DNA of 7,932 nucleotides, taken from the NCBI GenBank assembly GCA_021778935.1, contig JAJYBQ010000109.1:1-7932 (forward strand). The letters run 5' to 3'. The translations under genes were made by a program, and so were the position numbers. Source of the DNA: Pseudomonadota bacterium. GTDB taxonomy: Bacteria; Pseudomonadota; Gammaproteobacteria; Burkholderiales; Burkholderiaceae. Every line of letters starts with the position of its first letter. The first letter of the stretch is position 1. Below the pieces are notes generated by a model, which saw only the letters and a list, made by a program, of their open reading frames with translations, did not search any database and had not been told where the DNA came from. Below, one piece after another: positions 1 through 6,037 of this stretch.

Positions 1-50
1 GCCGACGTCCGCTCGCTGCCTGCGACGGCAGGTGCTCGGCTCGACGCATT

Positions 51-773
51 TCAAAACCCCAAGCTGGCCAGCAGATCGTCGACGCCTGCCTGATCGGTCA
101 CGACATCGTCGCGTCCTTCCGCATTCACCACCGGGCCCTGGAGTCCGGTCGGCTCGGGCTTTTTCCGTAGTTCGGGTGGCGTCGTCTCGACCAGCAGCTT
201 GACGAGTTGCTCTTCGAGCGTCTGCGCGAGGTTTACCACCTTGCGGATCACCTGGCCGGTGAGGTCGTGAAAGTCCTGCGCCAGCATGATGTCGGTGAGA
301 ATCGCATTGGTCGCGTCGGCCTGTTTGTCCAACGCCGCGAAGAATGCGCAGGTTTCCTGCACCAGTTCCGCTCCCGCCGGAGTGGTGCGCGACCCCGGAG
401 GCGTGCCGCCGTCGGCGAACACCTCGACGGCATCCCATCGCATGCGCAGTCGCCGGGCGCGATCGGCGGTTTCCTCCTGCACAAGACGCGCGCGGTCTAC
501 CGCATTGAGAACCTTTTCGGCGGCATCTCCGGTCATCTTGGCGATGTAGGACAGCCGATCGCGTGCGTCGGGCAGGTTGGCCCGGACGTCGGAGAGTTCC
601 TGGTCATAGCCGAGTTCGCGCAGCGCGTCGTGCAGCATCCGCGTGAGATGGCCAAGCCGGTGGTACACCCCATCGTCTGCCGCCCCGAGGTCGTCGGGCA
701 CCCCCGCCGGCCCCGCGCCGTGGAGCGCCGGAGCGGTCGAATTCGTCGGTTCGAGACTCATGACCGCATCCAT
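51..773 (-). CDS. cheZ: CheZ, CheY-phosphate phosphatase
   Basis: CheZ speeds dephosphorylation of CheY-P in the cytoplasm and so resets motor switching. The 240-residue product is a little longer than E. coli CheZ (214), mostly through a low-complexity N-terminus (about residues 1-33) and a Pro-rich linker (about 198-228). Two hallmarks are visible. The catalytic helix reads AQDFHDLTGQVIRK, placing the acidic residue at D170 and the phosphatase glutamine at Q174. The C-terminal CheY-binding peptide VDDLLASLGF ends the protein, almost identical to the E. coli tail. The region between is predicted to be the long helical hairpin of the family. The ATG overlaps the cheY stop by one base (TGATG), so the two are translationally coupled. 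An internal Met5 is a possible alternative start, but the overlapping ATG fits coupling better. Identification is secure. Confidence 0.97.
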   Translation of the reverse strand: MDAVMSLEPTNSTAPALHGAGPAGVPDDLGAADDGVYHRLGHLTRMLHDALRELGYDQELSDVRANLPDARDRLSYIAKMTGDAAEKVLNAVDRARLVQEETADRARRLRMRWDAVEVFADGGTPPGSRTTPAGAELVQETCAFFAALDKQADATNAILTDIMLAQDFHDLTGQVIRKVVNLAQTLEEQLVKLLVETTPPELRKKPEPTGLQGPVVNAEGRDDVVTDQAGVDDLLASLGF

Positions 774-1165
774 CAGGCCTGCCCGCTGATCTTGTGGAAG
801 ATCTTCTCGATCTTTTCTTCCAGGGTCGCCTTGGTGAACGGCTTCACGATGTAACCGCTTGCGCCGTTCTGGGCGGCATTGATGATGTCTTCCTTCTTCG
901 CTTCCGCCGTCACCATCAGCACCGGAAGATGCTTCAACCCGTCGTCGGCCCGGATGCTTTTCAGCAGGGCGAACCCGTCCATGTTGGGCATGTTGATGTC
1001 GGAGACGACAAAATCATATTTGCCGTTATGCAGCATGTTCAATGCAACGGCACCGTCTTCGGCCTCATCGGCGTTGTTGAAGCCGATTTCCTTGAGCAGG
1101 TTGCGCAGGATCCTTCTCATGGTGGAGAAGTCGTCGACGATGAGGAATCGCGCGTCGGTATTCAT
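773..1165 (-). CDS. cheY: CheY, chemotaxis response regulator
   Basis: CheY is a single-domain receiver that, once phosphorylated by CheA, binds FliM/FliN at the flagellar switch and changes rotation. The 130-residue protein matches the family length. Its acidic pocket is D11/D12, the phosphoacceptor is D56 ([12 protein letters not shown]), and the conserved signalling residues are T86 (MVTAEA), Y105 and K108 (VKPF). The residue after the phosphoacceptor is Ile where E. coli has Trp58. No output domain follows. A GGAG ribosome binding site at 1173-1176 lies 7 bases before the ATG. The gene is coupled to cheZ downstream and sits 167 bp after motB. No convincing promoter was seen directly upstream, so it may be read through from motAB. 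Confidence 0.98.
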   Translation of the reverse strand: MNTDARFLIVDDFSTMRRILRNLLKEIGFNNADEAEDGAVALNMLHNGKYDFVVSDINMPNMDGFALLKSIRADDGLKHLPVLMVTAEAKKEDIINAAQNGASGYIVKPFTKATLEEKIEKIFHKISGQA

Positions 1166-1332
1166 GGGAAAACTCCATCGTGCGCGGGACCATGGCTACC
1201 CGTGGCCCGCCTCGGTTTGCAGCGAAGGTATTTTCGTGGGGCGGCAACGTCATCGAATTGCCGAAAAGCGCCGGTTTCCGCCGCTTCTCGCCGCTTGGCG
1301 GCCAAGCATGAGGGAACGTGGCCCATGGGATG
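1166..1332 (-). other. motB-cheY intergenic region with palindrome
   Basis: This 167-bp non-coding gap separates motB from cheY. It contains an almost perfect palindrome, GCTTGGC-G-GCCAAGC, at 1293-1307, and a weaker inverted repeat with arms at 1262-1270 and 1282-1290 (one mismatch). Neither is followed by a T-run on the minus strand, so neither looks like an intrinsic terminator. I saw no sigma-28 or convincing sigma-70 promoter. It could be an mRNA processing or attenuation site, or a protein operator. Confidence 0.5.
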
Positions 1333-2295
1333 TCACCTCGGCGGCACCGCAAGCAGCGTCGGTAGTTGGACCGGATTCCCCGCCGGATTGATCGCGACGG
1401 TCCGCCGCAAGTCGCCGGCGGTTCCTTCGTTGACCTCCGAATTTTCCTTCGCCATCCGCGCTTCCGCCATCTTGTTCAGAATGAGGATCGAGATGCGCCG
1501 GTTCAGCGGATTCATGGGGTCATTGGCGACCAGCGGAGCAGAGTCGGCCATGCCGACGACCCGCATGACCAGCGCGGAATTCATGCCGCCGGCGATGAGC
1601 TCGCGCCGCGACGCATTGGCGCGGTCGGACGACAGTTCCCAGTTGGAGTAGGAGCGGTCGCCATCGAGATACTGTGATGAATCGGTGTGACCGGTGACGA
1701 CGATCTTCCTGCCGAAATCGTTGAGCACCGGCCCGAAGTCCTGCAGAATTTCCTGCATGTAACTCTTGATGTGGGCGCTACCGGTGGCAAACATCGGCCG
1801 CTTGTCGTTGTCCACGATCTGGATGCGCAGCCCGTCCGGGGTGATTTCAACGCGGATTTGGCTCTGGAACTTGGCAAGATCCTTGTTCGCAAGGATTGCC
1901 TGTTCGAGGTGGCGCTTGAACTCGCGCATTTTCGCCCGCTCGGCTGCCATCATCTGGTCGCGCTGACGCTTGAGTGCGTCGGCAGCCACCTTTCTGACCT
2001 GTCCGACTTCCTTGGTCAGGTCGCTGCCGCCGCCGGTCATGATCGTCGTCGAGCTGCCGGTGCCGGGACCGCCCGAAAGCGAAATCTGCAGGGGAGATCG
2101 GAAGTAGTCCTGTATTCCCTTGAGGTCGCCCTTGGTCGTCGATCCGAGCAGCCACATCAGCAGGAAAAAGGCCATCATCGCGGTGACGAAGTCGGCGTAG
2201 GCGATCTTCCACGCGGCGCCATGCGCGCCATGCCCGCCCTTCTTGACGCGCTTGACGACGATCGTCGACTTGGCCTTTTCGCTGGGCGTGCTCAT
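1333..2295 (-). CDS. motB: MotB, stator protein with OmpA-like peptidoglycan-binding domain
   Basis: MotB pairs with MotA to form the inner-membrane ion channel that drives the motor, and anchors the stator to peptidoglycan. At 320 residues it is close to E. coli MotB (308). The order is a short basic cytoplasmic tail (1-28), one membrane helix (about 31-51), a plug/linker region (about 55-150) and an OmpA-like domain (about 165-275). The helix carries the universally required ion-binding aspartate as D35 in KIAYADFVTAMMAFF. The periplasmic domain has the peptidoglycan motifs TGHTDSSQY, NWELSSDRA and NRRISI. The helix motif resembles proton-type rather than sodium-type stators, although ion choice is an inference. 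The start is supported by the basic N-terminus and a GAGGGGA ribosome binding site, most of which lies inside a hairpin. It follows motA after 60 bp. Confidence 0.97.
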   Translation of the reverse strand: MSTPSEKAKSTIVVKRVKKGGHGAHGAAWKIAYADFVTAMMAFFLLMWLLGSTTKGDLKGIQDYFRSPLQISLSGGPGTGSSTTIMTGGGSDLTKEVGQVRKVAADALKRQRDQMMAAERAKMREFKRHLEQAILANKDLAKFQSQIRVEITPDGLRIQIVDNDKRPMFATGSAHIKSYMQEILQDFGPVLNDFGRKIVVTGHTDSSQYLDGDRSYSNWELSSDRANASRRELIAGGMNSALVMRVVGMADSAPLVANDPMNPLNRRISILILNKMAEARMAKENSEVNEGTAGDLRRTVAINPAGNPVQLPTLLAVPPR

Positions 2296-2298
2296 GCT

Positions 2299-2344
2299 CT
2301 TCCCCTCTCCCCCCGCAGGGGGAAGAGGGCCGGGGTGAGGGGGG
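2299..2344 (-). repeat. GC-rich dispersed repeat (CCCTCACCCCGGCCCTCTCCC type) with hairpin
   Basis: The motA-motB gap holds a G/C-only-rich inverted repeat. Arms at 2303-2314 and 2318-2329 pair over 12 bp with one mismatch around a 3-base loop, followed by CCGGGGTGAGGGG. Read on the minus strand it begins CCCTCACCCCGGCCCTCTTC, matching a family of short intergenic repeats I know to be widespread in GC-rich proteobacteria. Those repeats often produce spurious peptides such as SPLTPALSP, and one reading frame here gives SPLTPALFPLRGERG. The motB ribosome binding site (2301-2307) lies largely within one arm. The hairpin is seen directly; family membership is from memory. Confidence 0.7.
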
Positions 2345-2355
2345 AACGGGCCGCG

Positions 2356-3210
2356 TCAGCGCTTCTGCTTGACATGTTTTTCCAGTTCCAGAAAGTTCGG
2401 GCGCTCGGTCGAGTAGAGGATCTTGCGTCCGAATTCGACCGCCAGCGCGGGCGCGTACCCCTGCAGGTTGGCAAGCAGGGTTGCCTTGACGCAGTTGAGC
2501 TCCTTGGTCGATTCATCGACCTTCTGTTCGAGCAGCGCGGCAAGTGGACCGATGAATCCGTAGGAAAGGAGAATTCCGAGGAAGGTTCCCACCAGTGCCG
2601 CAGCGATCATTTCTCCCAGGATCGCCGGCGGCTTGCCGACCGACGCCATGGTGCGGACGACGCCCATCACCGCCGCGACGATGCCGAAGGCCGGCAGCCC
2701 GTCGGCGGCCTTCTGTAGGGATATCGAGGGTTGCATCGCCTCATGGTGGTGGGTATCGATCTCCTGTTCCATGAGGCTCTCGATCTCGAACGGATTCATG
2801 TTTCCTGACACCATCATGCGCAGGTAATCGGTGATGAACTCGACCAGATGGTGATCGGAGACGATCGTCGGGTGCTTTTGAAACAACGGGCTTTTCTCGG
2901 GCTCTTCGATGTCGCTCTCGACGGCCATCATCCCTTCCTTGCGAACCTTGGTGAGGATGTCGTAGAGCAGCGCCATGAGCGCCATATAACGCGACTTCGT
3001 GTACTTCGATCCGCCTAACAGTTTGGGGAGGGACTTCAAGGTCGCGCCGAGCACCTTGGTCGAATTGGAGGTGATGAACGCCCCGATTGCCGCTCCGGCG
3101 ATGGTCATCAGTTCCACCGGTTGCAGGAGGACGGCAAAGTCCCCGTGTTCCATTGCGTAGCCGCCGAACACCGCACCCAGGACGATCACGTAACCAATGA
3201 TGACGAACAT
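2356..3210 (-). CDS. motA: MotA, stator ion-channel protein
   Basis: MotA is the membrane subunit that forms the stator channel with MotB and pushes on FliG. The 284-residue product aligns nearly gap-free with E. coli MotA (295) up to its C-terminus, so key residues keep their numbers: R90 and E98 in the cytoplasmic loop (VRKEGMMAVE), which contact FliG, and P173 (GLPAFG) and P222 (GPLAALLEQK), needed for torque coupling. Membrane segments lie at roughly 2-20, 33-49, 171-190 and 200-222, with the large cytoplasmic loop between the second and third. The start MFVIIGYVIVLG matches the family N-terminus, although no clear Shine-Dalgarno sequence precedes it. It lies downstream of the flhDC terminator, so it should have its own promoter, which I could not identify. 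Confidence 0.97.
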   Translation of the reverse strand: MFVIIGYVIVLGAVFGGYAMEHGDFAVLLQPVELMTIAGAAIGAFITSNSTKVLGATLKSLPKLLGGSKYTKSRYMALMALLYDILTKVRKEGMMAVESDIEEPEKSPLFQKHPTIVSDHHLVEFITDYLRMMVSGNMNPFEIESLMEQEIDTHHHEAMQPSISLQKAADGLPAFGIVAAVMGVVRTMASVGKPPAILGEMIAAALVGTFLGILLSYGFIGPLAALLEQKVDESTKELNCVKATLLANLQGYAPALAVEFGRKILYSTERPNFLELEKHVKQKR

Positions 3211-3379
3211 GCTCTGCGGGGAATGGAAAGGTCGTAGGGTGCATTAGAAATCAGGATCGCTCCGGGGGAATCCGCTAAGTCCGGTCGTCCAGGACGACAT
3301 TTCCGGCGATTGAACTCCTCCTGTCCGGCGCGCGGGATAGGGCGGGCTAAGGGTGCGGAAACCGGGAGGGTGTCGGCGC
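3211..3379 (-). other. Leader region upstream of motA, promoter not identified
   Basis: This 169-bp stretch lies between the flhDC terminator and the motA start and should contain the motA promoter. I found no good sigma-28 pair. The closest -10-like octamer, GCCGGAAA on the minus strand at 3300-3307, has no matching -35 element 11 bases upstream. A FlhDC-activated sigma-70 promoter is possible but cannot be recognised reliably by eye. Confidence 0.3.
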
Positions 3380-3405
3380 AAAAAAAGCCCGGATATCATC
3401 CGGGC
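3380..3405 (-). terminator. Intrinsic terminator of flhDC
   Basis: A perfect 8-bp stem (GCCCGGAT at 3387-3394 with ATCCGGGC at 3398-3405) closes a 3-base loop and is followed on the minus strand by seven T residues (the A-run 3380-3386 on plus). It begins about 29 bp past the flhC stop, so it should end the flhDC transcript before motA. Confidence 0.9.
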
Positions 3406-3434
3406 CGCTTCGAAGGACGAGCGTCAAAGGCGGG

Positions 3435-3989
3435 TCAGGCCAGCGCCACCTCTTCTTCCACTTCCGCCCGGGCGCTGCCGCGGCCCTTGCCGGCGCGCGC
3501 CGGCGGCTCGCAAAGGCCGCAGACGTAGTTCTTGGTCAGTTCGTACGTATGGGTCACGAATTTTCCGCTGCATTTGCAGCACGGCGTGAGCGTGATCATG
3601 CCTGCGTCGACGAATTTCACCAGACGCCATGCGCGGGTGACGGAGAGCAGCGGGTCGATGCTCTGGGCGCGGGTCTGCTCCAGGTAGAGTTCGTACGCCT
3701 TGATGATGGCGTCGATCTCCTCGAGTTCGCTGGTCTTGTTCAGGTATTCGTAGATGTTCAGGAACAGCGACGAATGGATGTTCGGCTGCCAGGTCATGAA
3801 CCAGTCGGTGGAGAACGGCAGCATCCCCCGGGCGGGCGATTCGCCCTGCACCTCCTTATACAGGCGCAGCAGGCGTTCATAGGACAGGTCGGTCTCCGAC
3901 TCCAGGACCTGCAGGCGTGCGCCCAGTTTGATCAGGGCGATCGCGCGTTGGATCTGCCGGCTTTCGCTGACGATGCTCTTGATGCGCAT
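3435..3989 (-). CDS. flhC: FlhC, flagellar master transcriptional activator subunit
   Basis: FlhC forms the heteromeric FlhD4C2 complex that binds class 2 flagellar promoters and recruits sigma-70 RNA polymerase. The 184-residue protein is near the E. coli length (192). The zinc-binding cysteines are present at the canonical positions C137, C140, C157 and C160, in CCKCSGKF and YVCGLC, with an extra C138. The helical N-terminal half contains the family segment FSTDWFMTWQPNIHSS. After the zinc site the tail (about 163-184) is low-complexity, basic then acidic (EVEEE). A GAGGAGAG ribosome binding site precedes the ATG, and flhD ends 34 bp upstream, so the two are one operon. A strong terminator follows. 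Confidence 0.97.
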   Translation of the reverse strand: MRIKSIVSESRQIQRAIALIKLGARLQVLESETDLSYERLLRLYKEVQGESPARGMLPFSTDWFMTWQPNIHSSLFLNIYEYLNKTSELEEIDAIIKAYELYLEQTRAQSIDPLLSVTRAWRLVKFVDAGMITLTPCCKCSGKFVTHTYELTKNYVCGLCEPPARAGKGRGSARAEVEEEVALA

Positions 3990-4023
3990 GGCGTCTCTCC
4001 TCGTTCGGTTCCGCTCGGAAGGA

Positions 4024-4362
4024 TCAGTTCGCTTCGGCGAACTGGCCCGCCATCACGATATTGGCGTGCAGGCCGGTGACGGCGGCGCCCGGCGCGAGCT
4101 TGGCGCGGGAATGGTTGGTAAGCAGGTTCCATACGACATCGTCGTCGAAGCGGAAACGCAGGATCAGCTGGTTGCTTCCGGCGATTTTCATCAATTGCGC
4201 CGGCGTGAGCTGCTCCACAATGGCGGCGACTTCCTCGGAAACGCCGAGGCGATAGCGGGCCTGGGCCTTGTCGGCGCGGATCATGTGCTGCGCCAGCATC
4301 AGGTAGGCGAGATTGACCTCGCGGATTTCCTGCAGAAGCTGTTCGTTGTTGCTGGGTTCCAT
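4024..4362 (-). CDS. flhD: FlhD, flagellar master transcriptional activator subunit
   Basis: FlhD partners FlhC in the activator complex at the top of the flagellar hierarchy. The 112-residue product (E. coli about 116-119) shows the family signature in LLQEIREVNLAYLMLAQ, followed by MIRADKAQARYRLGVS and a helix-turn-helix-like stretch LTPAQLMKIAGSNQLILRFR. I chose the ATG at 4362 over the in-frame upstream ATG at 4425. It is directly preceded by a strong AGGAGAGGA ribosome binding site, and the protein then starts at the conserved N-terminus; the 21-residue upstream extension has no family resemblance. It is first in the flhDC operon and divergent from fliC, sharing a 254-bp control region. 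Its promoter could not be assigned. Confidence 0.95.
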   Translation of the reverse strand: MEPSNNEQLLQEIREVNLAYLMLAQHMIRADKAQARYRLGVSEEVAAIVEQLTPAQLMKIAGSNQLILRFRFDDDVVWNLLTNHSRAKLAPGAAVTGLHANIVMAGQFAEAN

Positions 4363-4384
4363 GGCGTCCTCTCCTGGGTTTGTG

Positions 4385-4402
4385 CCGGGGGGGATGCCCC
4401 GG
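4385..4402 (-). promoter_or_regulatory. Hairpin in the likely flhD mRNA leader
   Basis: A perfect 6-bp GC stem (CCGGGG at 4385-4390, CCCCGG at 4397-4402) with a 6-base loop lies about 22 bases upstream of the flhD ATG and about 10 bases from its ribosome binding site. In enterics the flhDC leader is a centre of post-transcriptional control by CsrA and small RNAs. A similar role here is only an inference, since the transcription start is unknown. Confidence 0.35.
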
Positions 4403-4497
4403 AATGCGTGATGAAGTGATGCCATTTTGCGGGATCCGGACGGGATGGATGTAGCGGAGAGCCACCCAAATTCCGCGTCGGACTCTTGCCCGCCTGG

Positions 4498-4518
4498 TTG
4501 TAGGAATTTCCCCTACAA
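4498..4518. promoter_or_regulatory. Perfect inverted repeat, candidate operator between flhD and fliC
   Basis: The arms TTGTAGG (4498-4504) and CCTACAA (4512-4518) are perfect 7-bp inverted repeats separated by seven bases that themselves hold a GGAA-T-TTCC core. The site ends 10 bp before the fliC -35 element and its centre is about 55 bp upstream of the expected fliC start. It is about 136 bp upstream of the flhD ATG. The TAGGAA/TTCC-type arms resemble sites bound by NarL/FixJ-family response regulators such as BvgA, but the regulator is not identifiable. Confidence 0.5.
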
Positions 4519-4528
4519 GGGGGCTCGC

Positions 4529-4556
4529 TAAAGTTTCCGCAATCCGGCACCGATAT
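4529..4556 (+). promoter_or_regulatory. Sigma-28 (FliA) promoter of fliC
   Basis: The -35 element TAAAGTTT (4529-4536) is identical to the enterobacterial sigma-28 consensus. The -10 element ACCGATAT (4549-4556) matches GCCGATAA at six of eight positions. The spacer is 12 bases where 11 is usual. Transcription should start near 4563, giving a leader of about 54 nucleotides. Confidence 0.85.
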
Positions 4557-4616
4557 AGCACCTAACGCGGCACACACCGCACCGAAATCGAAACGGATAG
4601 AAGGAAAGGACCGATC

Positions 4617-5453
4617 ATGCTGAGTCTCCAAACCAATTCCCTGTCGCTGTTTTCCCAGAACGCCATGACGGTGAACCAGCAGAATGTCGCCACCGACGTT
4701 CAGCAGCTCTCGTCGGGGTACCGGATCAACACCGCGGCGAACGATCCGGCGGGCTTGCAGGACGCCACCCTGATGCAGGCGCAGGTGAACGGCCTGAATC
4801 AGGGCGTGATGAACGCCAACGACGCGGCATCGATGGCGCAGACCGCCAGCGGCGCGCTGACCTCGGTCGTCAACATGCTCCAGCAGATGCGGACGCTGGC
4901 GGTGGAGGCGAACAACTCCACGACCAATGCGAGCGATGCCGCGAACCTGAATTCGGAGTTCCAGGCGCTGGCCACGCAGATCGGCAACGTCATTTCCCAG
5001 ACGCAGTTCAACGGACAGACCCTGTTTGGTTCCGGCGCAAGCTTTACCACCGCGACCTTCCAGGTCGGCGCCAACGCCGCCGACACGATCACCCTCACCA
5101 CGGGGTCGGGCTCGTTGAACAACGGGGATGCACTGGGGTCGATTACCGGAACGACGCTCTCGGTGGGCGCCGCCGGGACGACGATCTCCGGCATCGACAC
5201 GGCGCTGGGCGAAGTGCTGGGGGTTGAAGCCAAATGGGGTGCGGGTCAGATCCAGGCGCAACAGGCCGCCGCGGTCGGGCAGGTGAACTCCATGAATCTG
5301 GCCTCCGCCCGGTCGCAGATCATCGACACCAATTATGCCCAGGCGTCTTCGGCCTTGTCGCAGGCGCAGGTCGTGCAGCAGGCCAGCGCGACCATGCTCA
5401 CCCAGGCGAACACCTTGCCGCAGACGGTGCTGACCCTGCTCAAGAACTTCTAG
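4617..5453 (+). CDS. fliC: Flagellin, short and unusually poor in charged residues
   Basis: This is the filament subunit, secreted by the flagellar type III apparatus and polymerised under the cap. At 278 residues it is a short flagellin with only D0/D1-type domains and a small variable region (about 140-190). Family features are the N-terminal LSSGYRIN, the NANDAASMAQTASGAL stretch, LQQMRTLAVEAN with the conserved Arg at 92, TQFNGQTLF, FQVGAN, and a C-terminal SQIIDTNYAQASSALSQAQ ending in LTLLKNF. Several normally charged positions are changed: the SAKDDAAG-type motif reads TAANDPAG, and the D1 helix before the C-terminus is Gln/Ala-rich. Only 18 residues are D, E, K or R. No Cys or His is present. 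The ribosome binding site AAGGAAAGGA (4601-4610) precedes the ATG. The gene is a single transcription unit, bounded by a sigma-28 promoter and an intrinsic terminator. It is the only flagellin gene seen here. Confidence 0.95.
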   Translation: MLSLQTNSLSLFSQNAMTVNQQNVATDVQQLSSGYRINTAANDPAGLQDATLMQAQVNGLNQGVMNANDAASMAQTASGALTSVVNMLQQMRTLAVEANNSTTNASDAANLNSEFQALATQIGNVISQTQFNGQTLFGSGASFTTATFQVGANAADTITLTTGSGSLNNGDALGSITGTTLSVGAAGTTISGIDTALGEVLGVEAKWGAGQIQAQQAAAVGQVNSMNLASARSQIIDTNYAQASSALSQAQVVQQASATMLTQANTLPQTVLTLLKNF

Positions 5454-5479
5454 GCGCGTCGGTTCCGCAAGTCGGGAAG

Positions 5480-5518
5480 GGCGGAAACCGGGGGGATTCC
5501 CTCGGTTTCCGCCTTTTT
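5480..5518 (+). terminator. Intrinsic terminator of fliC
   Basis: An 11-bp perfect stem (GGCGGAAACCG at 5480-5490 with CGGTTTCCGCC at 5503-5513) can extend inward through further G-C pairs and is followed by five T residues (5514-5518). It begins 26 bp after the fliC stop and should make fliC a single-gene transcript. Confidence 0.92.
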
Positions 5519-5564
5519 GCTTTGCCCCCGGCGCGGCAAAATCGGACCTGCGCGAACGTTGCAC

Positions 5565-5591
5565 TCAAGTTCGTTGGAAAACCGCCGATAT
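5565..5591 (+). promoter_or_regulatory. Sigma-28 (FliA) promoter of flaG-fliD
   Basis: The -35 element TCAAGTTC (5565-5572) matches six of eight consensus positions. An exact 11-base spacer follows, then the -10 element GCCGATAT (5584-5591), seven of eight. It lies between the fliC terminator and flaG, giving a leader of about 34 nucleotides. Confidence 0.85.
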
Positions 5592-5631
5592 GGGTAAGCG
5601 AGCGGGGTGATTCCGTTCTGCGAGGTGGCAT

Positions 5632-6000
5632 ATGGCATCCAGTCCTGTTTCGGCTGCATCCGGTTCCCCGGGCTATCGGGTGGGAACGGCTTCGGCGTCG
5701 CCCGGCGACGGATCGCCCCCGATGTCGAATGCGACGCCCGGGGCAGGGGCGCCGGCGGCGGGAGCGGCGGTGTCGCCCGACGTCGTCCAGAAGGCGGTTG
5801 CCGATGCAAACGCGGCGTTGGCGCAGGGCGGGACGGAGCTGAATTTTGTCTTCGACAAACAGGCAAACGACATGATCGTCAAGGTCGTCGATCGGCAGAC
5901 TCATCAGGTTGTTCAGCAGATCCCGGCCAAGTGGATGACGGCGGCGGCGCGAGCGCTCGCGGATGCCCAGCCGGGCGCCTTGATCAATACGAACGCGTGA
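5632..6000 (+). CDS. flaG: FlaG family protein
   Basis: FlaG proteins are small and commonly encoded between fliC and fliD; loss in several bacteria alters filament length, though the mechanism is unclear. The 122-residue product has a disordered Ala/Ser/Gly/Pro-rich N-terminus (about 1-47), a helix (about 48-65) and the conserved FlaG domain (about 68-112): ELNFVFDKQANDMIVKVVDR followed by VVQQIPAKWM, the family's VKVVD...IP pattern. Charge is ordinary, unlike fliC and fliD on either side, as expected if it stays in the cytoplasm. A GAGG ribosome binding site (5622-5625) lies 6 bases before the ATG. fliD starts 37 bp downstream, so the two are probably co-transcribed. Confidence 0.9.
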   Translation: MASSPVSAASGSPGYRVGTASASPGDGSPPMSNATPGAGAPAAGAAVSPDVVQKAVADANAALAQGGTELNFVFDKQANDMIVKVVDRQTHQVVQQIPAKWMTAAARALADAQPGALINTNA

Positions 6001-6037
6001 CGATGGTGGTCGCGACGCATTTCCGGGGGATTGAACC

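Noticed and set aside
16..31. Small hairpin CTGCC/GGCAG downstream of cheZ as a terminator
   Set aside because: Five base pairs with no T-run on the minus strand; too weak to call.
1260..1267. GCCGAAAA on the plus strand, resembling a sigma-28 -10 element
   Set aside because: The octamer 11 bases upstream (GCGGCAAC) is not a -35 element, and the direction would be antisense to cheY or motB.
794..1651. Plus-strand open frame opposite cheY and motB
   Set aside because: Antisense shadow of two conserved genes.
1687..2718. Long plus-strand open frame opposite motB and motA
   Set aside because: It runs through two well-supported genes and the dispersed repeat, with no domain recognised.
3300..3307. 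GCCGGAAA on the minus strand as a motA sigma-28 -10 element
   Set aside because: Six of eight matches only, and no -35 element at the required spacing.
4299..5564. Long open frame on the minus strand opposite fliC and flhD
   Set aside because: Arg/Gly/His-rich translation typical of a GC-rich antisense frame. It overlaps fliC, its promoter and terminator, and part of flhD, with no recognisable domain.
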